Positions 11,401-22,424 of a DNA stretch of 64,000 bases are shown here, one piece after another. The stretch covers positions 372,001 through 436,000 of the forward strand of contig BROI01000004.1 in the NCBI GenBank assembly GCA_027923505.1, in the 5' to 3' direction. Position 1 is the stretch's first letter, and every line of letters begins with the position of its first letter. Below the pieces are notes generated by a model. That model saw only the letters and a program-made list of their open reading frames with translations, made no database searches and had not been told where the DNA came from. Source of the DNA: Mayamaea pseudoterrestris. Lineage: Eukaryota > Bacillariophyta > Bacillariophyceae > Sellaphorales > Sellaphoraceae. The position numbers and the translations under genes are program-made.

Positions 11401-12497
11401 GAAGTCACCAAGAAAGTTGATATTCATCACACAATGAGGGCGACGTGGCATGGCGCGAATGGCAAAGAAACATACCTAAAGTTATAAAGAAAAGTTGTGT
11501 GAGGACCGAGTATCGTAGCTCTCAGCAAACAAGATTTCCGTAAACATAGTTTCAGAAGCCCATAGAGGGAAAATACTTGAGCTCCGCACGATTTTTTCAG
11601 AAGAAGTCACCAAGTTGTTGCTCATCATCAACCACACAACCAAATCGCGAATCCGTATCGCTTAGCAATATAACATACCTTGACTCGACCCATGAATAGA
11701 GAAAGCTGCTTAACTTCATTCTTCAGATATTTGCCGCCAATGACTCCGCTAAAGTGAAACATTTTAGCACCCTCGTAAATCTCAGTCCAAAATCGATGCT
11801 TCAGCAGCTTCTTCGCCTGCCGCACACTCTTGGCCGTCTTGAATGAATCCAAATGTGTAAAGATTCCCATGACTTTGGGGAACCCGTGCGTCTGCAGTAC
11901 ATTCAAGAACTCGAACGTATCCATCTCGAACCCATACTTGGCATCGACGCAAAGCAAGACCAAGTCGGCCACCTTGGCGCAATCCAGCATGGCTGCAGTA
12001 TCGCCACTCGGACACTCCAAGAAGGTGACGCGTTTGCTTTTTCCAGTCACGACGGTAATGGGACCAGTAATTGTTTTAAGGTTGTTGTTCGTGTACAGTT
12101 TGACGAGCGATCGAATCAGTGTACTCTTGCCGACGCCCGGTGGTCCCATGACGACGACAACCGACGGAGGCGCTTCCTCTACGGACGCAACTCGTCTATC
12201 AGTTAATGGAACATACTCCTTCTTTTGCGACCTATCCAAGTTGCGTTGAATCACTCGCTTGGTGCGGCCAATGTTGGCAACGCCGAATGCCTTGTGGTTG
12301 TGCTTTTCGACGCGGGAGCCTTCCTTCTTGGCTTTGACGTCCTTCTTCTTCTCCTTGCCACCGCGACCATCTTTCTTGGTCTTGTGGGTATGGTGGTCCT
12401 GCTTGACTTCCTCCATGAGTGATGGATGCAAGCTTGACCGATGATAGCTTGGTGGACGAGGCTGCGAAGGAACAATTGCAGGAAATGGACGAGCCAT
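8442..12497 (-). CDS. BMS1: BMS1, 40S ribosome biogenesis GTPase
   Basis: Two exons (12497-11679 and 11249-8442) around a 429-bp phase-0 intron give 1208 residues, between the yeast (1183) and human (1282) lengths. The N-terminal GTPase domain has GPPGVGKST at about residue 115 and [20 protein letters not shown]. After the splice comes [19 protein letters not shown], the hallmark BMS1 stretch, which proves exon 2 begins upstream of its first Met (11123). A long acidic region (residues about 380-620) leads to the RIBIOP_C/DUF663 domain ([32 protein letters not shown]-like). The C-terminus is a Lys/Arg-rich tail. BMS1 works in the nucleolar SSU processome with RCL1. It is divergent from RPL5 and convergent with MnSOD. 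Confidence 0.95.
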
Positions 12498-12677
12498 GGT
12501 TGGTCGTCAATGATTTTTCAAATGTGTCCCTATGGTACTAAAAATGTCTCTTTCCATGTCGCACCACGAATCAGTTACCGCGTTACTAATTCCGTCACCA
12601 ACGAATTGCTCGTCGTTTTCGCATCAACTCATCTTCTTTCTTGATAACCAATAATACACAAGAAACAATCCATTACC
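12498..12677. promoter_or_regulatory. Divergent promoter region BMS1/RPL5
   Basis: A 180-bp gap between two ribosome-related genes transcribed away from each other, so shared control is plausible. It contains TGTCGCACCACGA at 12557-12569, one of four copies of this motif in the window. No TATA box is obvious. Confidence 0.45.
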
Positions 12678-13813
12678 ATGGTAAGACAATTGTTGAAATT
12701 AGCAGCTTAGTGGCGAGCAAAGGAGCCATGAAAGGATATCGATCGACTGAGGTGCTTCTTGCCCTATCAAAACATAAATTCTCACATCATTTTCTTCCTC
12801 TCGTCAGGTGTTCGTCAAAGTTCAAAAGAGCAAGGCTTACTTTAGCCGCTTTCAAGTCAAGTTCCGTCGTCGTCGCGAGGGAAGAACCGACTACCGTCAA
12901 CGTAAGCGCCTCGTCGTCAATGACAAGAACAAGTTCGGATCCACCAAGTACCGTCTCGTTGTTCGAGTAAGTTTTAGCGTTTTAGCTCCTCATCGGTTGT
13001 ACATCAATATCAATTTGCCTTATTGAAGCTCATTCCATTCTGTTTGCTACTGATTCACAGTTCACAAACAAGTTTGTCATTTGCCAAATTGTTTACGCGC
13101 TTGTCGATGGCGACCGCGTCCTCTGCCAGGCTCACTCGTCCGAGTTGCCCCGCTATGGACTCAACTCTGGTCTCAAAAACTACGCTGCTGCCTACTGCAC
13201 GGGCCTTTTATGCGCGCGTCGTCTATTGAAGCAGCTTGGACTTGACGAGACTTATGAAGGAAACACTGAAGTTGATGGACAGATCATCACGACCGAATAC
13301 GAAAAGAAGAAGTACTACGTTGATGAAGTTGACGAGGACAAGCGCCCATTTCGCTGCCTCTTGGACGTTGGCTGCAAGCCCACCACCACTGGATGTCGCA
13401 TCTTTGGCGCACTCAAGGGAGCCGCCGATGGTGGCCTTGACATTCCACACAACGAAAAGCGCTTTCCCGGTTACGACCGCGAGTCCAAGGAGTACGACGC
13501 TGATACTCACCGCGAACGCATCTTTGGCGGTCACGTTGGTGAATACATGGAGTACTTGGAGGAGGAAGATAACGCCAAATACCAGGAGCACTTTGCTGGA
13601 TACATTGCTAGTGATGTTGCCGCTGATGGACTCGAGGACCTATACGAGAGTGTGCACACCAAGATTCGCGAGGATCCATCGCCGTCGGAGAAGAAGGAAT
13701 ACACGCCCGACAAAAAGTACAAGCGCAAGTCCAAGCTGACATGGGATGAGCGCAAGGCTCGTGTGCAGGCCAAGAAGGATGCAAAGAAGGCCGAGCTTGA
13801 GGCCGATGAGTAA
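12678..13813 (+). CDS. RPL5: 60S ribosomal protein L5 (uL18)
   Basis: Three exons: 12678-12680 (the ATG alone), 12808-12966 and 13061-13813, giving 304 residues (family about 297). Exon 1 ends immediately after the start codon, a placement often seen in ribosomal protein genes. The joined start [20 protein letters not shown] matches uL18. Further marks are [34 protein letters not shown] and [20 protein letters not shown]. The C-terminus is the usual basic tail ([20 protein letters not shown]). L5 binds 5S rRNA with L11 and joins the 60S central protuberance. It is divergent from BMS1. Confidence 0.97.
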
Positions 13814-14032
13814 ATTTAACTTTACATTGTTAGTCGTCGCCCTTTGCCTACATCAAGCTTGTGCTGTATTATATACTCGTACTTATATGGTGCTACTTAA
13901 AAAGGACTGTTTGTAGAAGTTGAGATAGTAGAGTGATGTTTACCCATCTCTTAGCATATGTACAGTTAGAGAAGCGACGCAAGAATTACAAACCGCTGCA
14001 CATTCAGCAAGCATGCTATGCTGCCCAATTAA

Positions 14033-15103
14033 CTACGGGCAGTACGTCGTAATTGTATCATCGATTGCCTTCCTCGTCAGAACCGAATCTTCCTCCCCGT
14101 CGACAGAGCCAGCACTCGACACAGAGACGCAAGAAGTCATGTTCCGCAAAGCTTCCAGATCAGTGGTAACCTCACTAGTATTGGGCAGGTCGCTTTCGGT
14201 CGGCGCGAGCACTTCTTGACTTGGTTCGTCGGGAAAGAAAGACCCCGAGGATGATGAAACCGACGCAGCTATCATTTTTGGCAATTTTTGCTTCGCTTTT
14301 ACCTTTCCCTTTTGCTTCCTTCCCTCGTCGCGTCTTGATTGGACCACCTTCCAGACTTCCTCCTCGTCCACCATTGCCACCCGGCAGCATGGACACTCGG
14401 CATTATTTTGTCGCTGTAGCCAATCCAGAATACAGCACTTGTGGAACCTATGAGAGCAAGTCGTGGCTTCGAGCGAGTCAGCTTCTTCCTCATATTCACC
14501 AAGGCAAATGGAACAAACTGGCCCTTCCATTGATCCATCTCCGTCGCACTGCATTTCTTCGTCGGTAGCACTAATGGCAAAGTTGACCAAGCTATTGGCA
14601 GTAGCATTATCATCATGATCTGGTGATACACTCACATTCGCCTTCGCCTTGCTAGCAGTGGCAGTGGCAGCTTCCGTTAGCAGCACTTCCATTGCATCTC
14701 GTCGCTCCTTTCGCGTCATGAGATGCGGTGGATTGCCGGCAGGATAATGCGGATGGGGATGAATATGCCGTATATATCTTCTCAGAATCCAGCCAAAGGA
14801 AATGTAGCATCGAGAATTTCCACACAAGTGTATTCTTCCAAAGTCCGCCTCGTAGACGCGATCAAGCTCGCCCCGATTGCGTAGGCGAAGAAATAAAATG
14901 ACCAGCAAGGCATACATGAGCGCAAAGAGCAGCCACGTGGCAGCCACTGCGAAAAAGACTGCCGCTAATACATCCATGGAGCTTTTGCCGCCGCCGCCAT
15001 GGTAGCCTCCGTCGTCGTCACTGCCGTACACATTATGGCCAACGACAAGCACCACCATATCGTCGCCAGCAATAAATGTGGGCGATGGCGACGGAATCGG
15101 CAT
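14033..15103 (-). CDS. RING-H2 finger membrane protein, probable E3 ubiquitin ligase
   Basis: Single exon, 356 residues. A short Gly/Asp-rich lumenal N-terminus precedes one or two hydrophobic segments at about residues 44-75 (VLAAVFFAVAATWLLFALMY, then ALLVILFLRL). A histidine-rich loop (RRYIRHIHPHPHYP) follows. The RING is at about residues 195-240: CSICLGEYEEEADSLEATTC, then SHRFHKCCILDWL and CPCC, a C3H2C3 (RING-H2) arrangement in which the Trp after the histidines fits E2 binding. The last 110 residues are low-complexity Ser/Glu/Lys. The layout resembles ATL-type and other membrane RING ligases. Substrate and compartment are unknown. It is convergent with RPL5. Confidence 0.85.
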   Translation of the reverse strand: MPIPSPSPTFIAGDDMVVLVVGHNVYGSDDDGGYHGGGGKSSMDVLAAVFFAVAATWLLFALMYALLVILFLRLRNRGELDRVYEADFGRIHLCGNSRCYISFGWILRRYIRHIHPHPHYPAGNPPHLMTRKERRDAMEVLLTEAATATASKAKANVSVSPDHDDNATANSLVNFAISATDEEMQCDGDGSMEGPVCSICLGEYEEEADSLEATTCSHRFHKCCILDWLQRQNNAECPCCRVAMVDEEEVWKVVQSRRDEGRKQKGKVKAKQKLPKMIAASVSSSSGSFFPDEPSQEVLAPTESDLPNTSEVTTDLEALRNMTSCVSVSSAGSVDGEEDSVLTRKAIDDTITTYCP

Positions 15104-15582
15104 GTCAAACGTCCAAATGACCCAATGACCGACAGCTAGACGCTCGAAGTGCTGCTAGTTTCCAAATAGCTCAATTATTCCTTCTTTATTCAGTGCAGCA
15201 GTGCGCCTTGACAAATGTTCTGTGAAAGCGTGGGAAGCTCGTTGACTGTCACACTTCACACTCGCCTGCCTTGCGCGTCCGGCAACTTCCTTGCCAGTCA
15301 ACCTTATTACCAGTAATGTCTAGTTACTGATATAAAAACAATGGCGAGCAAAGGTTCATTGATATACATTGGAAGCCAGGACGTTCGTCGATGCTCGACC
15401 GAAAACCTGACCAACTTGCGGCAGTTTTGAAGATGAACGGAATGTTAGGTGCGTGTCACGCTTTGCAAGCGTCACTAAAAAGACAATTTACTGGTCAATG
15501 AGGGATTGAAAAGACCCTCATGATTTTCTCCGTCTTCATCCAATCTTCGTTCACCGTCAACGAACCCTTCCTTGCAACAAGC
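15104..15582. other. Divergent intergenic region, nothing recognised
   Basis: The 479 bases between the RING-H2 and TMEM18 starts show no repeat, motif or open frame that I can support. An in-frame ATG at 15520 could extend the TMEM18 protein by 21 residues. Confidence 0.4.
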
Positions 15583-16445
15583 ATGGCATCGCCTACTAGC
15601 GATGAACCGCACACCGGAGACTCGCGTGGTGCATTTGCCCGCGTCGCCCAGGAAATATTGGACACGGCAGAACGAGTGACAACCACGGTTGAGAATGGCA
15701 TCCAAGGATTGTTCAGTGCAACCACGAACATGGCGTCTAATAACGAGGGTAATGTAGGTGGTCAGCAGGGCCATCTGATGGACGAGGATGCATCCAATGA
15801 ATTTTCGCAACAAGACTATGACGCAATGGTGCGCGAGCAGTTGGAGGGGTCGCCCCTTCAAGGCATGGCGGAGCAAGTGCTTGGTGGGATTTTGCAAGGG
15901 CAGGTATGTTTCGTTTGTATATGAGTCGCACTTTTTGTTTGGAGATTGCTATACTACCAAATATTTACAGCTGTCTGATGCAATGTCTTATCTCTCTTCT
16001 TTAGAATGGCCCAACGACTTTTAAGGAACAAGTCGATGCCTTTCGTTACGCCATCAACTGGACAGAGCCTTTGCTAACAAGTATAATAGGCTTTCAGGTT
16101 GTCATGTTTCTCCTGACATTATGGGTGTCTCGTCGCGGTAGAAGCATGGAAGTTCGACTAATTCTCATGGTCCTCGTTGGCGCTCTGGTCAAGGGTGCGC
16201 AGCGCTTAAACTCGTATGGAGCGCAGCATTGGGAAAAGGTGGCGACACAAAACTACTTTGACCAGGGAGGCATATTCATGACCATTTTGGTATGCGCGCC
16301 ACTGTTGGTAGACTGCTTCATCATGCTTGCCTGCTTCTTGAGAGAAGCGGCATCGCTATTGGTGCAAGTCAAGACGGCTGAAATCAAGAAGAAGAGAAAG
16401 CAAGACAAAGCAGGTGCAGCCAATAACAAGAAGAAGAATAGCTAA
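15583..16445 (+). CDS. TMEM18: TMEM18-family nuclear-envelope membrane protein
   Basis: Two exons (15583-15903 and 16005-16445) give 253 residues. The second half matches TMEM18: FRYAINWTEPLLTSIIGFQV opens the first membrane segment, LILMVLVGALVKGAQRLNSY the second, and YFDQGGIFMTILVCAPLLVD the third. A basic tail with KKKRKQDK-like clusters and KKKN follows, which in the animal protein acts in nuclear envelope retention and DNA binding. The family is about 140 residues. Here about 110 acidic, Gln/Asn-rich residues are added in front, all in exon 1. The start could instead be 15520. It is convergent with MOCS2B, with 84 bp between stops. Confidence 0.85.
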
Positions 16446-16529
16446 GATGCTAGATGGAAAAATAAAACGTTCGTGATTTCTATTGTTACTTTGCAAGCTC
16501 ACCTTTTGCCTGTGAGTACCGAACAGTGC

Positions 16530-17069
16530 TCAATCCCCAGCCGCATCATGCCTCGTCATTACCCTCGTTGCCTTTCCCTCCTTCCATTCCACATTTTCCT
16601 TCCACACTGACACTTCATCTCCTTCATAGACTTCCAGCTTCCATATTGGTACGCGGGCCTTGAGCTCATTGATCAAGTACTCGACGGCATGCAACGCTTG
16701 CGATCGATGTGGACTCGATACCGCAAGAATGACACTGGGACGTCCAACCGGGCATTCGCCAAGAACGTGAACGGCTGCAATCTTGCAAACGCCACTATAC
16801 GTTCGTCGCGTCTCGTGACAGAGTCGTTGCAGTTCCTTGACGGCCATGGGGACGTATGCTTCGTAGCAAAGTTTCGTCACAGTCTTGCCGTCGAAATTGT
16901 TTCGGGTCGTTCCGACAAAGGTGGCGACTGCGCCACATGATTCGTCGCATACAAAATTGTAGCATTCTTCAAGAATTGGTAGTTGTTCGGAGACTTGAAT
17001 GAAGAAATTTGGGTGCTCATTGTTGTGTGACGCGAAGTTTGTTGAGGATGCTGCCATTGTTCTGTCCAT
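16530..17069 (-). CDS. Molybdopterin synthase catalytic (large) subunit, MoaE/MOCS2B
   Basis: Single exon, 179 residues from the ATG at 17069; another ATG lies at 17057 and the frame stays open upstream to 17141. MoaE signatures are CGAVATFVGTTRNNFDGKTV, the Arg-rich RLCHETRRTY, and HVLGECPVGRPSVILAVSSP with the HR (PHRSQALHAVEYLI). The catalytic lysines sit in KARVPIWKLEVYEGDE, as in bacterial MoaE. With the small subunit MoaD/MOCS2A it places the dithiolene sulfurs on precursor Z to make molybdopterin for nitrate reductase and sulfite oxidase. No targeting peptide is seen, consistent with the cytosolic step known in plants. It is divergent from RPN3. Confidence 0.93.
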   Translation of the reverse strand: MDRTMAASSTNFASHNNEHPNFFIQVSEQLPILEECYNFVCDESCGAVATFVGTTRNNFDGKTVTKLCYEAYVPMAVKELQRLCHETRRTYSGVCKIAAVHVLGECPVGRPSVILAVSSPHRSQALHAVEYLINELKARVPIWKLEVYEGDEVSVWKENVEWKEGKATRVMTRHDAAGD

Positions 17070-17433
17070 CGACTGGGAAGTTGATACTCTAAATGTCAAT
17101 TGATTGATTGTGACTTTATATATATTTATTGCTTTCGGCAACTACTAAGCATGTGTCGTTTCAAGTACTTATGAAGAAGCTTGTTGGAAACGGATGCGCC
17201 ATGTGCGCCATGGTAGAGACGACGAGTCTCGATGACAAAACCGCTACGATCATCAGTCTTGCTGCGACATCATCGTAGACGGAGATCCGCCGCGATGCTC
17301 ATCGACGTCCACCACAATGGCAGTGAGGATCTTGTCTTCACCGTCGATTTACCTTCTTCCATCACCTCGGTCTGTCTAACGACCCCTCCTCTCATTCATT
17401 AATATCCAAGATCCGCAGTAGAAGCGCGGCAAA
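17070..17433. other. Divergent intergenic region, nothing firm
   Basis: The 364 bases between MOCS2B and RPN3 hold only weak dyads (for example CTACGAT ... ATCGTAG near 17250-17276). No open frame or repeat that I would defend. Confidence 0.35.
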
Positions 17434-19113
17434 ATGGTTCAAGACGCTGACATGACGGATGCGACTGCTGTTACCGCTCAAAAGGATGATAGTATACCTT
17501 CAGCCGATATCAAGTCCGAGACTCCTTCACTTCCTCCGCTGCAAGCGTCGGCGCTTCGCTTGGAGCGTTTGCTTGGTGGCCCAAAGGGAGCAAGTGCAAG
17601 CAGTAACGCGGAAAGCAACTACACCAATCCAGTCAAGGTCATTCGCCGTTGGTTGTCAACGAGTTCGGGCGCTGCGGCGGATGCGACGGCGCAAGATATT
17701 CAGGCCGCCGCCATGGTGCTCTTGGATCCAAACGGTGTTTGTGCAAACGGAAGAGCTTGCTTGCTTGGAAATAATAATGTGTCTACAATGGTGGATACGA
17801 ACATGGAGGTGGAAGCAGCTACTGGTAGCAGCAGCGCTCCTGCCTACTTGCATGTCGCTGCGCGCGAGGTGGAAAGCTGGCTGATTAGTCTTGCGGTTCG
17901 ACTCTTGTGGAAGGAAAAGAACTACACGCAAGCCTTTGAAATGTGCCAGCGCGGTATAGCCATTATCATGGCTCACCTTGAAGACGCTTCCAACAAAATT
18001 ACGTCAGTGTCGGCCCCGCTTGCGTCGAGCCTCTTTCCATTCTTGGCGCGCTTGTATCGCTTGAGGGCCTTGACGACGGAAGCCATCAAGGACCCAGCGC
18101 TAAACGCGAATCTGCGAGTTGAAATGGCTCGCGCGCATAACATGGCGTCGCTGCGTCGGGACGTTGATACGCAGGCGACCTTGCTGAACTGCATGCTTCG
18201 TGACTTGATGGAGGACTCGCAAGGTTTGTTTGCAACAATTTTGAAAATTTTTGCGTAGATCACATACTAACTCACTTGACTCCCTCTGCCAATTTCAGTT
18301 GAACAGGCGCAAAAGCTACTTAGCAATGCAACTTTTCCAGAAGTCGCGTCCAACAACCAGCTCTGTCGCTACCTTTACTATAGTGGACGTATTCAGGCGC
18401 TGCGGTTGGAGTACACGCTTTCCTTTTCCAACTTGTCGCAGTGCCTGCGCAAAGCTCCGTCTAATACGGGAATGGGTTTTCGCATTGCCGCCCAACGACT
18501 CTTGATTGTTGTGCAGCTTCTCATGGGAGAAATTCCGGAGCGACATGTTTTCTTCACCAAGGGCATGAAAGCGGAGCTGTTCCCCTACTTGAGCATTACG
18601 CAGGCTGTACGTCAGGGAGACTTGGCAGTCTTTCACAAGGTTGTGACGGAGCAAGCAGATCGCCTTCGCATGGATGGCACGTACACACTCATTAGTCGCT
18701 TGGCGCATCAAGTCGTCAAGGCTGGTTTGCGGAACCTTCATGTTAGTTACAGTCGTCTCTCATTGCAGGAGGTGGCGGACCGACTTGGGCTTCCAAGCAA
18801 GAGTTCCGCCGAGTATGTTGTTGCCAAGGCGGTTCGCGACGGTGTATTGGATGCAACGATTCATCACGAGGAAGGGTACATGCAGAGCCATGACTTGGTG
18901 GACGTTTACGCCACCAAGGAGCCGACGGAAGCCTTTCATCGTCGCATTGCGTACTGTTTGACGACTCACAATGACGCGGTGCGTGGAATGCGTTATCCGC
19001 CGGATGCCTATAAGAAGCAGTTGGAGGCGAGCCGAAATCGTCGCAAACGCGATGACAAGTCCGACGAGGAAAAGGCGCAGGAGATTGAGGAAGAGTTGGA
19101 TGAAGATTATTAA
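17434..19113 (+). CDS. RPN3: 26S proteasome regulatory subunit RPN3 (PSMD3)
   Basis: Two exons (17434-18223 and 18299-19113) give 534 residues, the size of human PSMD3. The intron splits the Val codon of DSQVEQAQKLL. The second exon is near-diagnostic: LCRYLYYSGRIQALRLEYTL, LLIVVQLLMGEIPERHVF, LSITQAVRQGDLAVFHKVV, DGTYTLISRLAHQVVKAGLR, then the PCI winged helix SYSRLSLQEVADRLGLPS with VVAKAVRDGVLDATIHHEEG. RPN3 is a lid subunit beside RPN11's scaffold. The first 60 residues are low-complexity. The acidic C-terminus (EEKAQEIEEELDEDY) is typical. It is convergent with the CELF gene. Confidence 0.96.
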
Positions 19114-19381
19114 GCATTTGTATAGCAGATGGGCGTTACAATTGTAGACACCTACATTACGATGTTACTCTCACTGCATATATTATAGGGTAACATTGCT
19201 GATACATCAAAGGCTTTCATAAAGGATAAAGGATTGATACTACCGTAGTTAGAGCCTTGATTATAATATGTAATGAGTGCGTTCATTTGTACTCGTGCAA
19301 TGTCTCGTGGTACACCAAAATTGAGACTGGGGCAAGATATAGAGAACAAGAGGCGCACATCCTTGTGACAAACAACAGATA

Positions 19382-21273
19382 CTAAACGACAGGTGGCGAC
19401 GGCTGGGCTTGCATGGGAGGACTCGCATCACTGTGAACTCTCTTGTGCTGAACCTTGAGTCGTTTGGATCCAATCTGGAAGCCATTCATCTGCTCAATGG
19501 CCATATCCGCCGCAGCGGCAGTGTCATACGAAACAAAACCTGTGCATGGTGGGCAAATAAAACGATCAGGATGTGAACCGTCAACGACACTCAAATAATA
19601 CCACTACACACATTACTTACCAAAACCCTTGCTTTCTCCTGTATACTTATCAACGTAGACCTTTGCGCTAACAACATTCCCAAACGGATTAAAGGCTGTT
19701 GCCAGATCCGCATCCGTCAAGTCGTGTGGGAGATGGTATACGAACAAATTTGCTCCAGGTGGGCCTTCCCTTGGTCGAGCGCCTTGCGGCCGCATATCCA
19801 CACGCTGCTGCTGATGATGGCTGGGATATCCATACGGCGCCATTTGGCCGTACTGGTGATGGGGCGGGTACATGTATGCCTGCGCAGTGGGAGGATAGCT
19901 GCCGGCAGCAGCGTAGTGCTGTGGCGCCATTTGGTATACGTTCTGCGGCGCTGGACCGGGATGGTGAAGACCCATGGGAGCCACCATTTGCGCGTGGTAG
20001 GGCGAGTATGCGCCATGAGGCATGGCCATCATTGGGTGTCCGCGACCCCCCGTTCCCATTTGCCTTTGTTGGCGCTGCTGCTTGCTGTCCGCAAAGCGGA
20101 CAATTAGTGGGCGTGCAGATCCTTCCATGGTGTACTGGCTGTTGAGGCTATCAATTGCCGAAAATGCAGAGTCTCTGGATACAAAGCGAAGGAAAGCAGC
20201 GCCCTTGCTCGTTCCATCGGCGTTGCGAATCAAGTGAATTTCCTTAATTTCGCCAAAAGGTTCAAAAAGGCTCTTCACCTCGTCTTCTCCAGCCTTGCGT
20301 GACAGCATTCCAATAAACAATTTGCTCTCCTGAATGACTGCGTAAAGAAAAACAAACAGTTAAGTTAAAGTTTAATGTCGACAAAAAATAATTGCACGAC
20401 TCAATCAAGGTGTCAAGTAGTGCAAGCATGACACCTTCACTCACAGTACGCACCTGGAGTAGTAAACGTACCCGACGGCTCCGCTGGCTTGACCTGCGCC
20501 GGCCTTCGACCACCAGGAAAAGTATAAGCGTCATGCAGCGATTCTTGAGCCGTCTGGGCGTCAGCCATGTTCCAGTAGGTTACAAAGGCGCAGCCTCGAT
20601 GCAAGCCGGAATGCTTGTCGCGAATGATCGCAACGTCCTTAAGGGGACCAAACGCATTAAAGACTGGGAAGATTTCTTCTTCTTCCAAATTCTTGGGGAC
20701 CTGTGGTATAATAGAGAAGTAAATAGTATTAAAGACACAGTTTGATATGAAACGACAAGCGTCATTGGTGGAACCAATGCTGCCTGCCTGGTTTTGGGAA
20801 CTTGCGAATCTTATCAGAATTCATGGCTAGCTCGTCCTTACCTGTCCAACAAACAGCTTGACCGGTTCTCCTTCCTCCTCATCTCCATCCTGGTCTTCGT
20901 CGGAATTGTTCGTATTGCTCTGAGAAGATGATGGCTCGGTACTGCTGGCCTCTTCATGCTGCTGGTGCGCAAAGCCAAGCGCTTGGAACTGACTCTGCAA
21001 GCTATTGATCCCAGCGTGTCCCACCAACCCACCATGCCCATTTGGATTCACATAGACTTGCTGAGGAGGCATACCGACTCCGATGACATGTTCATGTCCA
21101 GGAATCTGCGAGTCGTACAGGGTGGAGTCGTTGTTGGCCGCCTTGGCGCCGTCAACTCCTCCAGTTTCCTCCATGTGGTGCATTCGATGAGTCATTAAAT
21201 TCATCTCGCCGCTGACTCCGTGCGGGGAGGTTGCCTCGCGAATGGGCTGCTGCATGTTAATGCCTACAATCAT
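19382..21273 (-). CDS. CELF/Bruno-like RNA-binding protein with three RRMs
   Basis: Four exons (21273-20842, 20700-20454, 20337-19621, 19539-19382) give 517 residues. An in-frame TAA lies just upstream of the first ATG. RRM1 spans the first junction: [19 protein letters not shown] with [11 protein letters not shown]2 has [15 protein letters not shown] and KGAAFLRF. A linker rich in Met/His/Pro/Tyr/Gln (about residues 315-405) leads to RRM3, [15 protein letters not shown] with KGFGFVSY split by the last intron. Two close N-terminal RRMs plus a distant C-terminal one is the CELF/Bruno (plant BRN/RBP-DR1) architecture, proteins that control splicing, translation and mRNA decay through U/GU-rich sites. 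The first 130 residues are disordered and acidic. Divergent from the SPF30-like gene. Confidence 0.92.
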
Positions 21274-21662
21274 AAACTCGTTACTTTAAAGGAACGCAAT
21301 GTACTTGACCAAGGTGACAGGGAAGTGATTGGTTGTTCAGTGCAGCTGCAGCGACCCGAACAGTCAACATGTGCCAAACAAATGACGGGCAGCTTCACGT
21401 AGAAACTCTACCAGCCGCTGCGCCGCCGAATCTTGCCAGTCAACGGAGATGGAGTCGTTCGAGGGTCGCGCTTGCCGAGCCGGCCACGCCTGGTAACGCC
21501 AAAGAATCCGACAGAGAACAGCAGCTGTTTCGGAGCGAAAAATCTCGTTTTAGAATCGCACCGTTACTGGAGAGTTTGCTTCTGCGCCTCGACCATGGGC
21601 TGCACCCTGGCCTCTCGCCTCTGCACATCCTCCACCCCTTACCGGTACAGCTGGGCAACATT
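21274..21662. other. Divergent intergenic region, nothing recognised
   Basis: The 389 bases between the CELF and SPF30-like starts. The plus-strand frame of the SPF30-like gene is open back to 21333 but the added peptide (Arg/Leu/Pro-rich) does not resemble the family, so I treat it as untranslated. Confidence 0.4.
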
Positions 21663-22337
21663 ATGACAGACGCTTTGCAAGAGTACCAGTCGCAACTTGC
21701 CGACGTCATCAGTCTTCTGCAGGAGACTCCAAATGACGAGAGCTTGCAAAGTCTAAAGGCAGATCTCGAGGAGCTCATCAGCATTACTCAGCGAGACAGC
21801 CAAGCGGTTGGAACTGCATCAAATGGAGACGCTCACCTTTCAATGCAGCAGCAAGGACCCACATCTGTCGCCGCTGCCATTGATGCGGCAACAAACCAAG
21901 CCCTAGCGAGCGCTCGCGGAGAAACGGAAGATTATGAGGAGCAACACGACAATTACAAACGAAGTATTGAAGATATTACCGTTGTAGAAGCAGATGCGCA
22001 AGCTCCTGCAAAGAAATCGAAAAAGGCATCTGCAGTTGAAACAGAATTTGTCGTTCCATCCGGTTTGGTTGTACTTGACACGGATACGGACGCTGAGAAG
22101 AGTCGAAAGTATCGAGCCATCAAGTCGCTAAAAACGAAGTGGAGGGCCAAGAAAAAGGAGCTCGAGTCGGATAAAAAGCAAAAGTCGTGGCAGTCTTTTC
22201 AAAAGAAAAAGAAATCGACCGCCAAGGAGAAGAGCATGTTTGCCACGTCTTCGGAAGCGGACACAAAAGTGGGTGTTGTTTCTGCTGGTAGTCGACAATT
22301 GACGCAAGGCAATGAACGAAAAAGACACACTTACTAA
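21663..22337 (+). CDS. SPF30/SMNDC1-like splicing factor lacking a Tudor domain
   Basis: Single exon, 224 residues. The N-terminus (LQEYQSQLADVISLLQETPN, LKADLEELISIT) matches the conserved first helices of SPF30. The C-terminal third matches the conserved tail: KYRAIKSLKTKWRAKKKELE, KQKSWQSFQKKKKS, SMFATSSEADTKVGVV. SPF30 normally has a Tudor domain between these blocks that binds symmetric dimethyl-arginine on Sm proteins. Here that space (residues about 45-120) is low-complexity Gln/Ala/Asp, with no aromatic cage or beta-rich pattern. The frame is continuous, so a missed exon is unlikely. It may still join tri-snRNP recruitment through its ends. It is convergent with the mevalonate kinase locus. 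Confidence 0.78.
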   Translation: MTDALQEYQSQLADVISLLQETPNDESLQSLKADLEELISITQRDSQAVGTASNGDAHLSMQQQGPTSVAAAIDAATNQALASARGETEDYEEQHDNYKRSIEDITVVEADAQAPAKKSKKASAVETEFVVPSGLVVLDTDTDAEKSRKYRAIKSLKTKWRAKKKELESDKKQKSWQSFQKKKKSTAKEKSMFATSSEADTKVGVVSAGSRQLTQGNERKRHTY

Positions 22338-22424
22338 ACGCACATGCCTGTAAATGGTAGCAAAGCGACATTTAAACGTTATACTATCATACTATCGTAG
22401 TTTAATGAATTTGTGCACGTCTCG

